Part shown: positions 34,085 through 42,832 of the stretch, piece by piece
Position numbering within the stretch: position 1 is the stretch's first letter
Layout: the number at the start of each line of letters is the position of its first letter
Source of the DNA: JAUSNA01 sp964568885
Lineage (GTDB): Bacteria > Patescibacteriota > Microgenomatia > Levybacterales > GWA1-39-11
Direction of reading: 5' to 3'
DNA: 62,869 nt
Assembly: GCA_964568885.1 (NCBI GenBank)
Contig: CAZMSF010000004.1
Coordinates: 1-62,869, forward strand
The notes under the pieces: model-generated
Database searches by the model: none
Seen by the model: the letters and a program-made list of their open reading frames with translations, nothing else
Told to the model about the DNA's origin: nothing
Position numbers and translations under genes: made by a program

Positions 34085-35434
34085 ATGAGGCGGAAAGCGA
34101 AATTTATTACTATAAATATATGGCTTTTTTTTGTGCTTGGGCTCGTATTGCACACTTCAAGAAATCCGCAAATCTTACATAAATATTCATTCAAGTATTT
34201 CATTGTTTTACTCTTCATTATTCTTTTGATTTTACCCCTGTTAAAACTTGTCGGTTATTTGTTTTCCCCATCGACATATAAGTTTCACAATAAGAAATAT
34301 GAATTTTCAGTATTAAGAAAGATAGTGCTATGTGTTCTTATTCTTATTTTTCTTTTGTTGCCTATTGAATATTATTTGCGGTATAAGTATAAGAATTTTG
34401 AATCGAATTCTTATCAATACACAATAGACAATTTCCATCCATTTTTACAGGCACAGCTTGCTCAGGGGGACAACATTCATGTTAATAAGTTTGGTTTTCG
34501 GGGAGAGGAGATAAAGCTGAAAAAACCTCGAAACACCTATCGAATTGCGATTCTTGGCGGTTCAACAGTGTTAAACCGAGAGGTACCGTTTGAGAAAAAC
34601 GCAGTAAGACTATTAGAAAAAAAACTTCGAGAAGAATATCCTGATAAAAAAATAGAGGTTATCAATGCCGGTAAGGATGGATATAGTTCTGAGCATTCAC
34701 TAATTCAATATTTATTTAATGTTAAAGATTTTTCTCCCGATTTGGTTATCATGTGGCAAGGGGTAAATGATTTATATCTTTCATGCACGCCCTCTGACAC
34801 CGAAAAGGGACCCTTTAAAAGGGATTATTCGCATGCCTTTGGGGCTCTCATGCGTATGGCATCCAACTATTTCAGACCACAACCTCTCATGGCATTTAGA
34901 TTTGTGGGATTAGATATTCTTTCGAAACATTTGCGTGACAATCTATATTCTGACCTCATAATCCCTTATAAGGAAAAAGCTCTCACCTTGCTTGCCGAAA
35001 ACTATAGAATGGGGGGTAGAGAGTATAGAGAGGTAACTAATTTCCCAAGTCTGTCAACCTATTATAGGAACCTTAATTCTTTTATTGATGCTGTTAAAGC
35101 TGATGGAGTCCCTCTTATTCTTGGGAATCAGGCGAATTTGTATAAGAAGAGCGTATCCGTTGAGGAGGCAAAGAAACTTATTTTTCCCAACCTTGTTTGT
35201 AAAGAGGGGGGAAAATACTACAGTATGCGCTCTATTAAAAATGGGATAGAGCAGTTCAATAGAGCAACTCAAAAAGCTGCCGAAGAAAACGGTATCTCTT
35301 TTATCGATTTTGACTCAAAGGTGCCGAAAAATCTGGAATACTTTTTGGACAGCGTACATTACACTGAAAAAGGGAACGTCCTTATCGCTTCAATTCTTTT
35401 CAATTATTTAAAGGAAAAACATTTGATTGAATAA
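34085..35434 (+). CDS. Membrane-anchored SGNH hydrolase, paralogue 3 of 3
   Basis: 449 residues with three helices (about 8-24, 36-59 and 78-97) and a C-terminal SGNH domain. Ser160 in LGGSTV, Asn228 in GVND, and Asp422 with His425 in LDSVH fit blocks I, III and V. It shares the HTSRNPQILHKY loop, NFHPFLQ, NKFGFRGEEIK, the SCTPS pair and the DYSH motif with its two paralogues and is closest by eye to the one at 28675-30048. It is flanked by glycosyltransferases and lies 3 bases before the GT2-GT-C fusion gene. An esterase or acyltransferase role on the surface glycan is the likely function. Confidence 0.85.
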   Translation: MRRKAKFITINIWLFFVLGLVLHTSRNPQILHKYSFKYFIVLLFIILLILPLLKLVGYLFSPSTYKFHNKKYEFSVLRKIVLCVLILIFLLLPIEYYLRYKYKNFESNSYQYTIDNFHPFLQAQLAQGDNIHVNKFGFRGEEIKLKKPRNTYRIAILGGSTVLNREVPFEKNAVRLLEKKLREEYPDKKIEVINAGKDGYSSEHSLIQYLFNVKDFSPDLVIMWQGVNDLYLSCTPSDTEKGPFKRDYSHAFGALMRMASNYFRPQPLMAFRFVGLDILSKHLRDNLYSDLIIPYKEKALTLLAENYRMGGREYREVTNFPSLSTYYRNLNSFIDAVKADGVPLILGNQANLYKKSVSVEEAKKLIFPNLVCKEGGKYYSMRSIKNGIEQFNRATQKAAEENGISFIDFDSKVPKNLEYFLDSVHYTEKGNVLIASILFNYLKEKHLIE

Positions 35435-35437
35435 TTT

Positions 35438-37675
35438 ATGAATAAAAAAATGAAAGTTTCTGTCATATATGTTTATTACAATACGCCGCTTGAGCTTGTC
35501 CAATCCGTTGACTCGGTTTTGGATAATTCTAAGAAAATTCAACTCGAGATAATTTTGGTTGACAATGATTCACCCAAAAGGATTCCTAAAGTATTGGAAA
35601 AAAGAAAAGGTATAAAAATAATAAGAAACAAGCAAAACTTAGGGTTTGGGAGAGGCTGCAATGTTGGTGCTAAAGCGGCGACAGGAGAATATCTGATGTT
35701 TCTCAACCCTGACACTCTTGTTCATGATAACGCTATTTATGAAATGCTAAAAACATTAAATGAACAGCGGGTTGGTATTGTGGGTCCGAAAATGATTGAC
35801 ATAGATGGCAATACGCTTCCGACAATTAATTCGTTTCTTACATTTCCGGCACTCCTGGTCGTGTATTCGTTTTTGGATATCATTTTTAAAAACAATCCCA
35901 TTTCAAATCACTTTTGGCTGTATGACGTTAATCGCGACAAAGAACAAAAAGTGGATGTTCTTAGCGGAGCGTGTTTGATGATAAAAAAAACGATATTTGA
36001 AAAAGTTGGAGGATTTGATGAACGATTCTTTATGTATTTTGAAGAGCAGGATATCTGTTTAAATTTAAGAAAAAAAGGGTTCAAGGCAATATTTAACCCA
36101 AGAGCAAAAATAACACATTTCATCGGAAGAAGCCTGAATGATAAATCTGAAATAAAGAAATATTTTCAAGAGAGCAGGTTTTTATACACAAAAAAAAATT
36201 TAGGGCCCGGAAAGGCAATTATGTCGGAATTATTCTTGCGTTATTTAACATTTTCCAATCTTATTGCAGTTTTAACTTTTACTTCTTCATTATTTTTGAA
36301 TATCTATAAGCAAGATCGGTTGATGCTTTTTATAGGGGATGCTGCAAGGGACTTTCTTGCAGCAAGAGATATGATTCTAACGCACACCCTCCCTCTTGTT
36401 GGTATACCGTCTTCCGTTCCTTGGCTTCATCAAGGTCCACTGTCTATATATGGCATAGGACTCGCATTTCTATTGGCACACTTCAATCCAATCGCGCCGG
36501 GCATTTTATTTGGATTTATTGGTGCCCTTACAACCCTTTTATTGTATTTTTTTGCAAAGAAATATTTCGGTATTAATACGGCCGTTATTGCATCACTTCT
36601 CTATGCAACTTCTCCTATGGTAGTTGTTAATGCTCGGATGCCTTACCATACTTCACTTATTCCATTTTTTACGCTTATTTTTTTCCTTACTCTATATAAA
36701 GCTCTGAGGACCTCAAGATATACACCTCTTATTTTTTTCACTTTTGGACTCCTTTTGCAGGTCGAGTTGTCAAATATAGTCGTTGGAGCAATTATTTTAA
36801 TTTTACTTTACCAGCACAAAGTAAAAGTAAAAAAAAATATTATCTATTATTCAGTAGCCGCTTTTTTATTAGGCGTGCTTCCATTTATAATTTACGAATT
36901 TGTTAATGGACCGGCTTACATAAAATTTCCGCTTTGGATTGCCAACAGAATCCGTCTGTTTTTCGGATTAACGCTTCATCACAACTCAACAACTTCTTCA
37001 TTGCCCGGAGCATTGCTTACTACTTATCAACAGATTAGTGGAACCATACTGCCGCATATCCACGTGGTGGGCCTTTTCATATATCTTGTCGCATTTTTTT
37101 ATTTGATTTTAGGAAATGGAAATATTATAAAAAATCGTTATCAAGGAGGGCTGATGCTGTGGATAATAATTCCTCTATTGGCTTTCTCTCTGCATGCTTC
37201 CCCCGGAACTGCATACTTCGGTCTTTTATATCCAGCGATAATACTTCTTGTTGCAATATTTTTTGATGCTCTGGTAAGAGTAAATAGAATATTTTTCCTA
37301 TTAGTAATATTCATTGCATTTCTTAATGCAAATCTCCTTGTTAAAAATGATTTTTTTGCTTCAAGCGAAAGTGGGGCTCATCCGATGCCCCCGACTTTCT
37401 ATAACTTCGGAACATCATGGAAATTAAGCGATGAGGTTTCAAGAGCAATCGTTGATGATGCAAAGGGGAGAAGTCTTCAGGTCATTGCTAAAGGTGGTCT
37501 TACTCTTTACAAGACAAGTATAGATCCCTATATTTATCTAATTTGGTATCATGGAGGACAAATTTCTCAAAGTTCTTCATTGAAATATGAAATTTATCAA
37601 CCGCAGGCAACCCCTTTAGTTAGAAAGGGAATAATTTATAACGACAAAGGAGGAGTTGTGATAAAAAGTGAGTAA
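35438..37675 (+). CDS. Fusion of a GT2 glycosyltransferase and a GT-C membrane enzyme
   Basis: 745 residues in two parts. Residues 1-260 are a GT2 domain: VDNDS at 41-45, NLGFGRGCNVGAK, NPD at 90-92 as the metal motif, and FEEQDICLNLRKKG at 201-214. From about 270 on there are around ten hydrophobic helices. The first loop after the first of them has GDAARDFLAARDM with Asp301 and Asp305, the acidic pair expected in GT-C (PMT/ArnT-like) enzymes, followed by WLHQGPLSIYG. The two halves should act on opposite membrane faces. No frameshift or internal stop suggests an artefact. It overlaps the next gene by 8 bases. Confidence 0.85.
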   Translation: MNKKMKVSVIYVYYNTPLELVQSVDSVLDNSKKIQLEIILVDNDSPKRIPKVLEKRKGIKIIRNKQNLGFGRGCNVGAKAATGEYLMFLNPDTLVHDNAIYEMLKTLNEQRVGIVGPKMIDIDGNTLPTINSFLTFPALLVVYSFLDIIFKNNPISNHFWLYDVNRDKEQKVDVLSGACLMIKKTIFEKVGGFDERFFMYFEEQDICLNLRKKGFKAIFNPRAKITHFIGRSLNDKSEIKKYFQESRFLYTKKNLGPGKAIMSELFLRYLTFSNLIAVLTFTSSLFLNIYKQDRLMLFIGDAARDFLAARDMILTHTLPLVGIPSSVPWLHQGPLSIYGIGLAFLLAHFNPIAPGILFGFIGALTTLLLYFFAKKYFGINTAVIASLLYATSPMVVVNARMPYHTSLIPFFTLIFFLTLYKALRTSRYTPLIFFTFGLLLQVELSNIVVGAIILILLYQHKVKVKKNIIYYSVAAFLLGVLPFIIYEFVNGPAYIKFPLWIANRIRLFFGLTLHHNSTTSSLPGALLTTYQQISGTILPHIHVVGLFIYLVAFFYLILGNGNIIKNRYQGGLMLWIIIPLLAFSLHASPGTAYFGLLYPAIILLVAIFFDALVRVNRIFFLLVIFIAFLNANLLVKNDFFASSESGAHPMPPTFYNFGTSWKLSDEVSRAIVDDAKGRSLQVIAKGGLTLYKTSIDPYIYLIWYHGGQISQSSSLKYEIYQPQATPLVRKGIIYNDKGGVVIKSE

Positions 37676-40244
37676 ATATTTCTTAGTAGCCTTCATTTGT
37701 ATTATTATTCTGGTATTTATTGCAAATCAGTTGCAATTAATTTATTTTCCTCTAGATATCCTTAATTTATTTCCCTTATTTCATTCACATTCATCGGTCG
37801 TACCACACAATACACTTGTATCCGATCCGGTATTTCAGTTTGAGCCGTGGAGATATTTATCAAAGCAAATGATACTTAATGGACAATTCCCTTTTTGGAA
37901 TAGTTACAATGCTGCAGGGGTTCCTTTATTTGCGAATTCTCAATCTGCGATTTTATTCCCATTGAACTTACTGTATCTCATTTTTCCAATTACGATAGCT
38001 TTGAATTTAATTCTACTATTAAAATTTTTTCTACTTTTTTGTTTTTCGTTCCTATATTTAAGGTCAATTGGGTTAACCTCCAGAAATAGCTTGATAGGAG
38101 GGGTGGCTGTTATTTTTTCTGGATTTCCTATTCTGTGGAGTTTGTGGCCACATACAAATGTCTTTTTGTTCCTACCTCTTTTCCTTTATGTTACCGAAAA
38201 AATAAAAAAAAGTAACAAGAAAAGCACCTACCGTTGGTATGTAATTCTTTCTATATCTTATCTTTTAGCGATTCTTGGAGGGCATTATGAGACATTGATG
38301 CATATTATGCTTTTACATTTTCCGTATATCATATTTAGGTTTTATCGCAATCGAAAAAAAATAGTCTTAACTATGTTTTTTATTTTTTTCGGATTTTTAT
38401 TGGCATCAGTGCAATTATTTCCTTTCATTGAATATTTAATCCAGAGTGAAGCTTTTGTTCACAGGATGCATCTTGATTATTTGTATCTTCCTTTACAAAG
38501 CGGTATTCTTAATTTTATCCCATTTCTTTTAGGTGCTCCACACCTGCAATATTACAAACCAATTTTACCAATTACGAATTTCCAGGAATCAATGAATGGG
38601 TACACTGGCATAATTGTCTTAATGACAGCTTTGGTAGGAATGAGAGCACTTTTCACTAAGAAAAAAATGGTGAGATTTTGGGCTATCGTAGCATTCACTT
38701 TCTGGGTATTAGCTTTTAAAATTTGGCCACTCGGTTTATTGCTGGATTTGCCGATCATCTCACAAGCACAAAACAGTCGGTTTCCTGCAGTAGCTTCTTT
38801 TGCAATCGTAGTTATCTTTTCTTATGCGCTTGACTCTCTATCCTATGTAGTAAAGCGACGAGGGAAATTATTGAAAATTGTTTTTTCAGCATTTCTTCTT
38901 TTTATTTTATTAACGCTTTTTGTCATAGGAATGTTGCGCTTGTTTACAGACAATCAAATGATTCGTCATCCATTTATAATGCAGTTAATCTTTCATCTGC
39001 TTTACTTATTTGCTTCAACTGGTTTGTTTCTTTTTATAATTAGGCTGCGAAAAACAAAAGTATTTTCATTTTTACTAATGATATTAATATTTGCGCAAAC
39101 CATGGCTCTTCTGGCCGGCTACATCCCCCTTGTCAGTGCCAAACAATATTATCCTACCGCTCCCGTTATACGAAAGTTGCAAAGCATGCCGGCGGGAGTT
39201 TTATTAGAGGTTGGTAACCCTTCAATTCCTCCGGATACTAATATCATGTACGGTATTTTTCATGCACAAAATTACGATGGAATAGAGTTGAGATCATACA
39301 AAGAAGCTTTTGACAAAGCGTTCAATGTAAAAAATCATTGGGGGAAAGTTGAAAATTTTACATTAAACAATCTACAAAGATTTAACATCCGTTATCTATT
39401 GACAGATTATGACGTGAATAGTAAAAAGCAAATCTTGCAAGGTGAATCATTTAATTTGCTCGGCCCCCTAATGAATGGGGATAATTTGGAGTTAAATTTT
39501 CTTCCTGCAGATCGGATTCTCTCGGAAATTCGATTAATTACAGCAAACTATAACAGGAAGAACTCATGTGATTTCGATGTGTCCATTGTTGAGGAGGCAA
39601 GTGGTGTCAGTATCTTCAGAAAAAAAATTAGCTGTGCTGATTTACTAGACAAAATGTATTATACGATTGAAACAGGAGGCATCGCTGTAGACTATCTGAA
39701 ACAATATGTTCTAATAATAAGTCCAAATAACACGAACACAGAAAATAGTTTTGGTCTATGGGGCAATAATAATACACCTTTTGTTCAGTTACTATATCAA
39801 TCTTCGTCTGGTGTTTACAGCTACGTAGGTAAATATAAAAATGTAAAACTTTTTGAGGTCCCTGGGAGTGGAATCCTGCGATACAAAGGCACGGTAGGGA
39901 AAATACGGGACAACAATAATTCTCTCTCTTTTCAATATAGCTCCCGATCCTCTTCAAATGCCGAAATTAAGAAGGTGTATTATCCAGGTTGGAAAGCAAC
40001 AATAGATGGAGAGGTTGTTCAATTAGAAGATAAAAATCCCTTTATTGGCATTTATTTACCATCCGGGTCCCATACTGTTAGGTTGTATTATCATCCTGAC
40101 AGCTTCTATACAGGACTGCTTTTATCATGCATAACTTTTCTTTTGTTGGGTGCCTACTATATAAGAGGGTGGATATTACAAGCTAACAATTTTGGGAGCA
40201 GGAAGCGGAAGTATAAATTTCCCTTTAAATCCTTTCGCTTTTAA
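37668..40244 (+). CDS. YfhO-family multi-spanning membrane protein
   Basis: 858 residues starting with GTG at 37668. There are about 12 helices. The first outside loop contains SDPVFQFEPWRYLSKQM followed by PFWNSYNAAGVPLFANSQSAILFPLNLLY, the YfhO signature with the acidic residue in DP. A large beta-rich outside domain ends with YYPGWKATIDG and LPSGSHTVRLYY, then a last helix. YfhO-type proteins are GT-C-like and take part in glycosylating lipids or wall polymers on the outer face. The last 23 codons overlap the convergent C-methyltransferase gene by 69 bases. Confidence 0.87.
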   Translation: MSKYFLVAFICIIILVFIANQLQLIYFPLDILNLFPLFHSHSSVVPHNTLVSDPVFQFEPWRYLSKQMILNGQFPFWNSYNAAGVPLFANSQSAILFPLNLLYLIFPITIALNLILLLKFFLLFCFSFLYLRSIGLTSRNSLIGGVAVIFSGFPILWSLWPHTNVFLFLPLFLYVTEKIKKSNKKSTYRWYVILSISYLLAILGGHYETLMHIMLLHFPYIIFRFYRNRKKIVLTMFFIFFGFLLASVQLFPFIEYLIQSEAFVHRMHLDYLYLPLQSGILNFIPFLLGAPHLQYYKPILPITNFQESMNGYTGIIVLMTALVGMRALFTKKKMVRFWAIVAFTFWVLAFKIWPLGLLLDLPIISQAQNSRFPAVASFAIVVIFSYALDSLSYVVKRRGKLLKIVFSAFLLFILLTLFVIGMLRLFTDNQMIRHPFIMQLIFHLLYLFASTGLFLFIIRLRKTKVFSFLLMILIFAQTMALLAGYIPLVSAKQYYPTAPVIRKLQSMPAGVLLEVGNPSIPPDTNIMYGIFHAQNYDGIELRSYKEAFDKAFNVKNHWGKVENFTLNNLQRFNIRYLLTDYDVNSKKQILQGESFNLLGPLMNGDNLELNFLPADRILSEIRLITANYNRKNSCDFDVSIVEEASGVSIFRKKISCADLLDKMYYTIETGGIAVDYLKQYVLIISPNNTNTENSFGLWGNNNTPFVQLLYQSSSGVYSYVGKYKNVKLFEVPGSGILRYKGTVGKIRDNNNSLSFQYSSRSSSNAEIKKVYYPGWKATIDGEVVQLEDKNPFIGIYLPSGSHTVRLYYHPDSFYTGLLLSCITFLLLGAYYIRGWILQANNFGSRKRKYKFPFKSFRF

Positions 40245-41444
40245 TTTGGGCATCAATTCATCTGCTATATGCCACGAAAAAAGAAGTGCATAGTCAGGTT
40301 GATCTTTAAATAGTTTTTCCTCATCAACAACAGGAATAATTGTTCCCGGCAAGTACCTCCCAATTTTATGAGATCCTTTTACTTCGACAACACAGTCAAT
40401 AATTGCATCATCAAGTCCAGTGTAACTTGCAAGTGTTGTTCCTCTCGAGGGAGCACTTATTGCATATATCCTTTTATTTTTCTTTTTAATATCATATAAA
40501 AGTGAATTTAGTTGAAGTTTGGATAATATAACTTTTTTACGGAAATTCTCAAACGCCTTTTTTTCAGTTACATAGGGTTTTTCTGATTTTAACATTTTTT
40601 TTACTGTATCAAATGTTTTGTACGTACCTTTCTTTGCCGCATATACCCGGATAGAACCCCCATGAGAAGGAATTTTCTTTGCATGAAAAATTTCAAGGTC
40701 ATGATGTTTTAAAAGGTTAATAAGAGAAATTAATGAATAGTATCGCAAATGCTCATGATAAATAGTGTCGTACTGGACGGTTTTTATGAGAGGAAGTAGA
40801 TAGTGTGACTCGGATATGAATACGCCGTCTGAGGACATCAATTTTTTAATATTACCGATTAACTCATGGACATTTTCGATATGAGCAAATGCATTTGTGA
40901 GAGCGACGATTTTTGCTTTCCCATATTTTTTTAACACATCTTGAGTCACTTTGGATGTGAAATAGTCAAGGATTGTCGGTATTCCTCTTTCAATCGCAAG
41001 TTTTCCAATTTCCTCCGGGGTAATGCCTAGGACTTTGTGATTTACCTTAAAATTACTTAGTAAATTTCCGTCATTGGATCCAATATCGACAATTAAATCG
41101 TCATGTTTTAAATTAAGCAATTTGCTGGATTCTTTATACAACTCGGCAAAATTTTCCCGTAACACTTTAGTCGTGCTGCTCGTATAGGGATAACTTTTAG
41201 GAAATAGAATTGTCGGATCGACAACAAGTCCTAATTGGACAAGATGGCATTTTTCGCAATACAGCATATTTGCGGGGTAACTGGGTTGGACTACGGGAAC
41301 ATCGCCCGCGGTGGGCATAGAGTTAACGGGAGGCAAATAGCCAAGAAAAATTATTGAATAGAGTTTTTCAGAAGCGCAGGACTGGCATTTTGTAACCGGA
41401 AGAGATTTGCCGGTATTAATTGTTTTGGGAAGTGTATCTTTCAC
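40176..41444 (-). CDS. Sugar C-methyltransferase (TylCIII/NovU type)
   Basis: 422 residues from a GTG start. The three expected parts are present: an N-terminal zinc domain with CQSC and CEKC, a central SAM domain with LIVDIGSNDGNLLSNF (about 116-131) and the family motif FISESHYLLPLIKTVQYDTIYHEHLRYYS, and a C-terminal domain with GATTLASY-like GTTLASYTGLDD. Such enzymes add a methyl branch to carbon 3 or 5 of a 4-keto-deoxy sugar nucleotide. The start is fixed by TATAAT 7 bases before the GTG. The 3' end overlaps the convergent YfhO gene. Confidence 0.9.
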   Translation of the reverse strand: MKDTLPKTINTGKSLPVTKCQSCASEKLYSIIFLGYLPPVNSMPTAGDVPVVQPSYPANMLYCEKCHLVQLGLVVDPTILFPKSYPYTSSTTKVLRENFAELYKESSKLLNLKHDDLIVDIGSNDGNLLSNFKVNHKVLGITPEEIGKLAIERGIPTILDYFTSKVTQDVLKKYGKAKIVALTNAFAHIENVHELIGNIKKLMSSDGVFISESHYLLPLIKTVQYDTIYHEHLRYYSLISLINLLKHHDLEIFHAKKIPSHGGSIRVYAAKKGTYKTFDTVKKMLKSEKPYVTEKKAFENFRKKVILSKLQLNSLLYDIKKKNKRIYAISAPSRGTTLASYTGLDDAIIDCVVEVKGSHKIGRYLPGTIIPVVDEEKLFKDQPDYALLFSWHIADELMPKLKAKGFKGKFILPLPAPKIVSL

Positions 41445-41451
41445 GTTATGG

Positions 41452-41457
41452 ATTATA
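41452..41457 (-). promoter_or_regulatory. -10 element (TATAAT) before the C-methyltransferase
   Basis: A consensus TATAAT on the minus strand ends 7 bases before the GTG start at 41444. It supports GTG as the true start and a leaderless message. Confidence 0.55.
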
Positions 41458-41483
41458 AAGTAATATCAATAAAAATTCTATTG

Positions 41484-42431
41484 TTAATTATTGTTATACC
41501 AATCAATTGTTTGTCGTAAACCCATATCAAGATTGAATTCTTCTGCAAATCCCAGTTTTTTAATTTTTGATATATCAGGGCAACGCCTTGGAGTGCTGCC
41601 TTGGCGTAAATCTCCGGGGATTATCGTAACTTCTAGCTCTTCAAGGTCTGCAATTTTCTTCGCAAGTTTTTCCGTGGAAATTTCATTTTGTGTACCAAGG
41701 TTATATGTTTCAAGGTGTTTGCTTTTTCTTAACAATAGCAAAAACTGTTTTGTAAAATCATCGATATATACATATGAACGGGTTTCCTTTCCGGTTCCTT
41801 GGATGAAAAGTTTGCTTAATTTATCTTTTTTTAACTTCTGAATTTTTCTAATTAACTCCGGTATGACATGTTCTTCTCCCATATCGGGGCCATATACATT
41901 GTGAGGTCTAAAGATAACGACCTTTTTAAAGTATAAGGGAGCGTTGTGGATAGCCATAAGCTCATGCAGTATCTTTCCTCCCCCATAAGAATAACGTGGA
42001 TTATAGGGGTCGGGAATAACAAGCGGAACTTCTTCCGGCGTCGGAATAACCTTTGGATTTTGATATACTTCGGAACTTGAAGCAACAAAAAGTTCTGAAT
42101 TCCCATTTTTCCTGCCCGCTTCAATAACCGATTGCATCCCCTTAATTGCAATATCAAGTACCAAGTCAGGATTCGAATAGAAGAATTTTGTGCCGTTGAC
42201 ATATGCAAGATGGATAATGCCATCACAGCCTTGTCCTGCTTTTACTACTTTTTTTGCATCTCGTATATCGCCCTTTATAAATTCGAATTTTCCTTCAACT
42301 TCTTCGAGTTTTGAAAGCTTCCCTCGTTGCAGACTATCAAACACTTTTACATGATAGCCTTGTAAGACGAGTTTTTTTACAATTGAACTTCCAATAAATC
42401 CAGCTCCTCCCGTAACCAAATACTTTCTCAT
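41484..42431 (-). CDS. NAD-dependent sugar epimerase/dehydratase (extended SDR)
   Basis: 315 residues. The Rossmann motif is YLVTGGAGFIGSSIV at the N-terminus, then the ASSSEVY strand with the active Ser, and YGGGK as the catalytic YxxxK near residue 150. The C-terminal GSTPRRCPDISK segment contacts the sugar nucleotide. Family members epimerise, dehydrate or reduce NDP-sugars; the product here is not clear. It is followed by the C-methyltransferase on the same strand, which acts on 4-keto sugars, so a keto-sugar branch is suggested. TATAAT lies 11 bases before the ATG. Confidence 0.88.
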   Translation of the reverse strand: MRKYLVTGGAGFIGSSIVKKLVLQGYHVKVFDSLQRGKLSKLEEVEGKFEFIKGDIRDAKKVVKAGQGCDGIIHLAYVNGTKFFYSNPDLVLDIAIKGMQSVIEAGRKNGNSELFVASSSEVYQNPKVIPTPEEVPLVIPDPYNPRYSYGGGKILHELMAIHNAPLYFKKVVIFRPHNVYGPDMGEEHVIPELIRKIQKLKKDKLSKLFIQGTGKETRSYVYIDDFTKQFLLLLRKSKHLETYNLGTQNEISTEKLAKKIADLEELEVTIIPGDLRQGSTPRRCPDISKIKKLGFAEEFNLDMGLRQTIDWYNNN

Positions 42432-42498
42432 GTAGGGCTTTTATTATAGATAAGTGATGTTCATAAGTAAACCTAATATGTAGATGGTATTTGTTATG

Positions 42499-42504
42499 TA
42501 TAAT
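42499..42504 (+). promoter_or_regulatory. -10 element (TATAAT) for the small membrane protein/GT-C pair
   Basis: TATAAT ends 10 bases before the ATG at 42515. Those 10 bases contain AGGTGAG, so a ribosome-binding function is possible here. A minus-strand TATAAT (42443-42448) for the epimerase lies nearby, making this a divergent promoter region. Confidence 0.5.
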
Positions 42505-42514
42505 AGGTGAGAAT

Positions 42515-42832
42515 ATGACTAAGAATTTCTTTTTCAAATATAAAAAGATGTGGAAGAAAAAATCGTTTAAAGTAATCAAATCCATTTCTTTAACAACCCA
42601 TATTATTGTTGTTATCTCCTCGCTTTGTGCGGGAATTATTTTTTTTATTTTCGTAAATACATTCATACTTCCTACCTCCTTAGAACTCCCCAAAACAACA
42701 GCCATTAATTGGTTAGTTCTTAATAGACACTCTATGACTCTTGACTATGTCCGTTTTTTTGCATTTATTGTAATTATTCAAACCTTCATAATGGTGGGAT
42801 GGATGTTTTTTGTATGGAAAAAAAGCGAGTAA
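42515..42832 (+). CDS. Small two-helix membrane protein
   Basis: 105 residues from the ATG at 42515; the frame reaches a TTG at 42491, which lies upstream of the promoter hexamer and was rejected. A Lys-rich cytosolic start (about 1-22) is followed by helices at about 26-47 and 74-99, with a loop of 25 residues between them. No family was recognised. It overlaps the start of the GT-C gene behind it, so translation is coupled and the protein may be its partner. A similar small-protein partner stands before the GT-C gene at 58950. Confidence 0.7.
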   Translation: MTKNFFFKYKKMWKKKSFKVIKSISLTTHIIVVISSLCAGIIFFIFVNTFILPTSLELPKTTAINWLVLNRHSMTLDYVRFFAFIVIIQTFIMVGWMFFVWKKSE

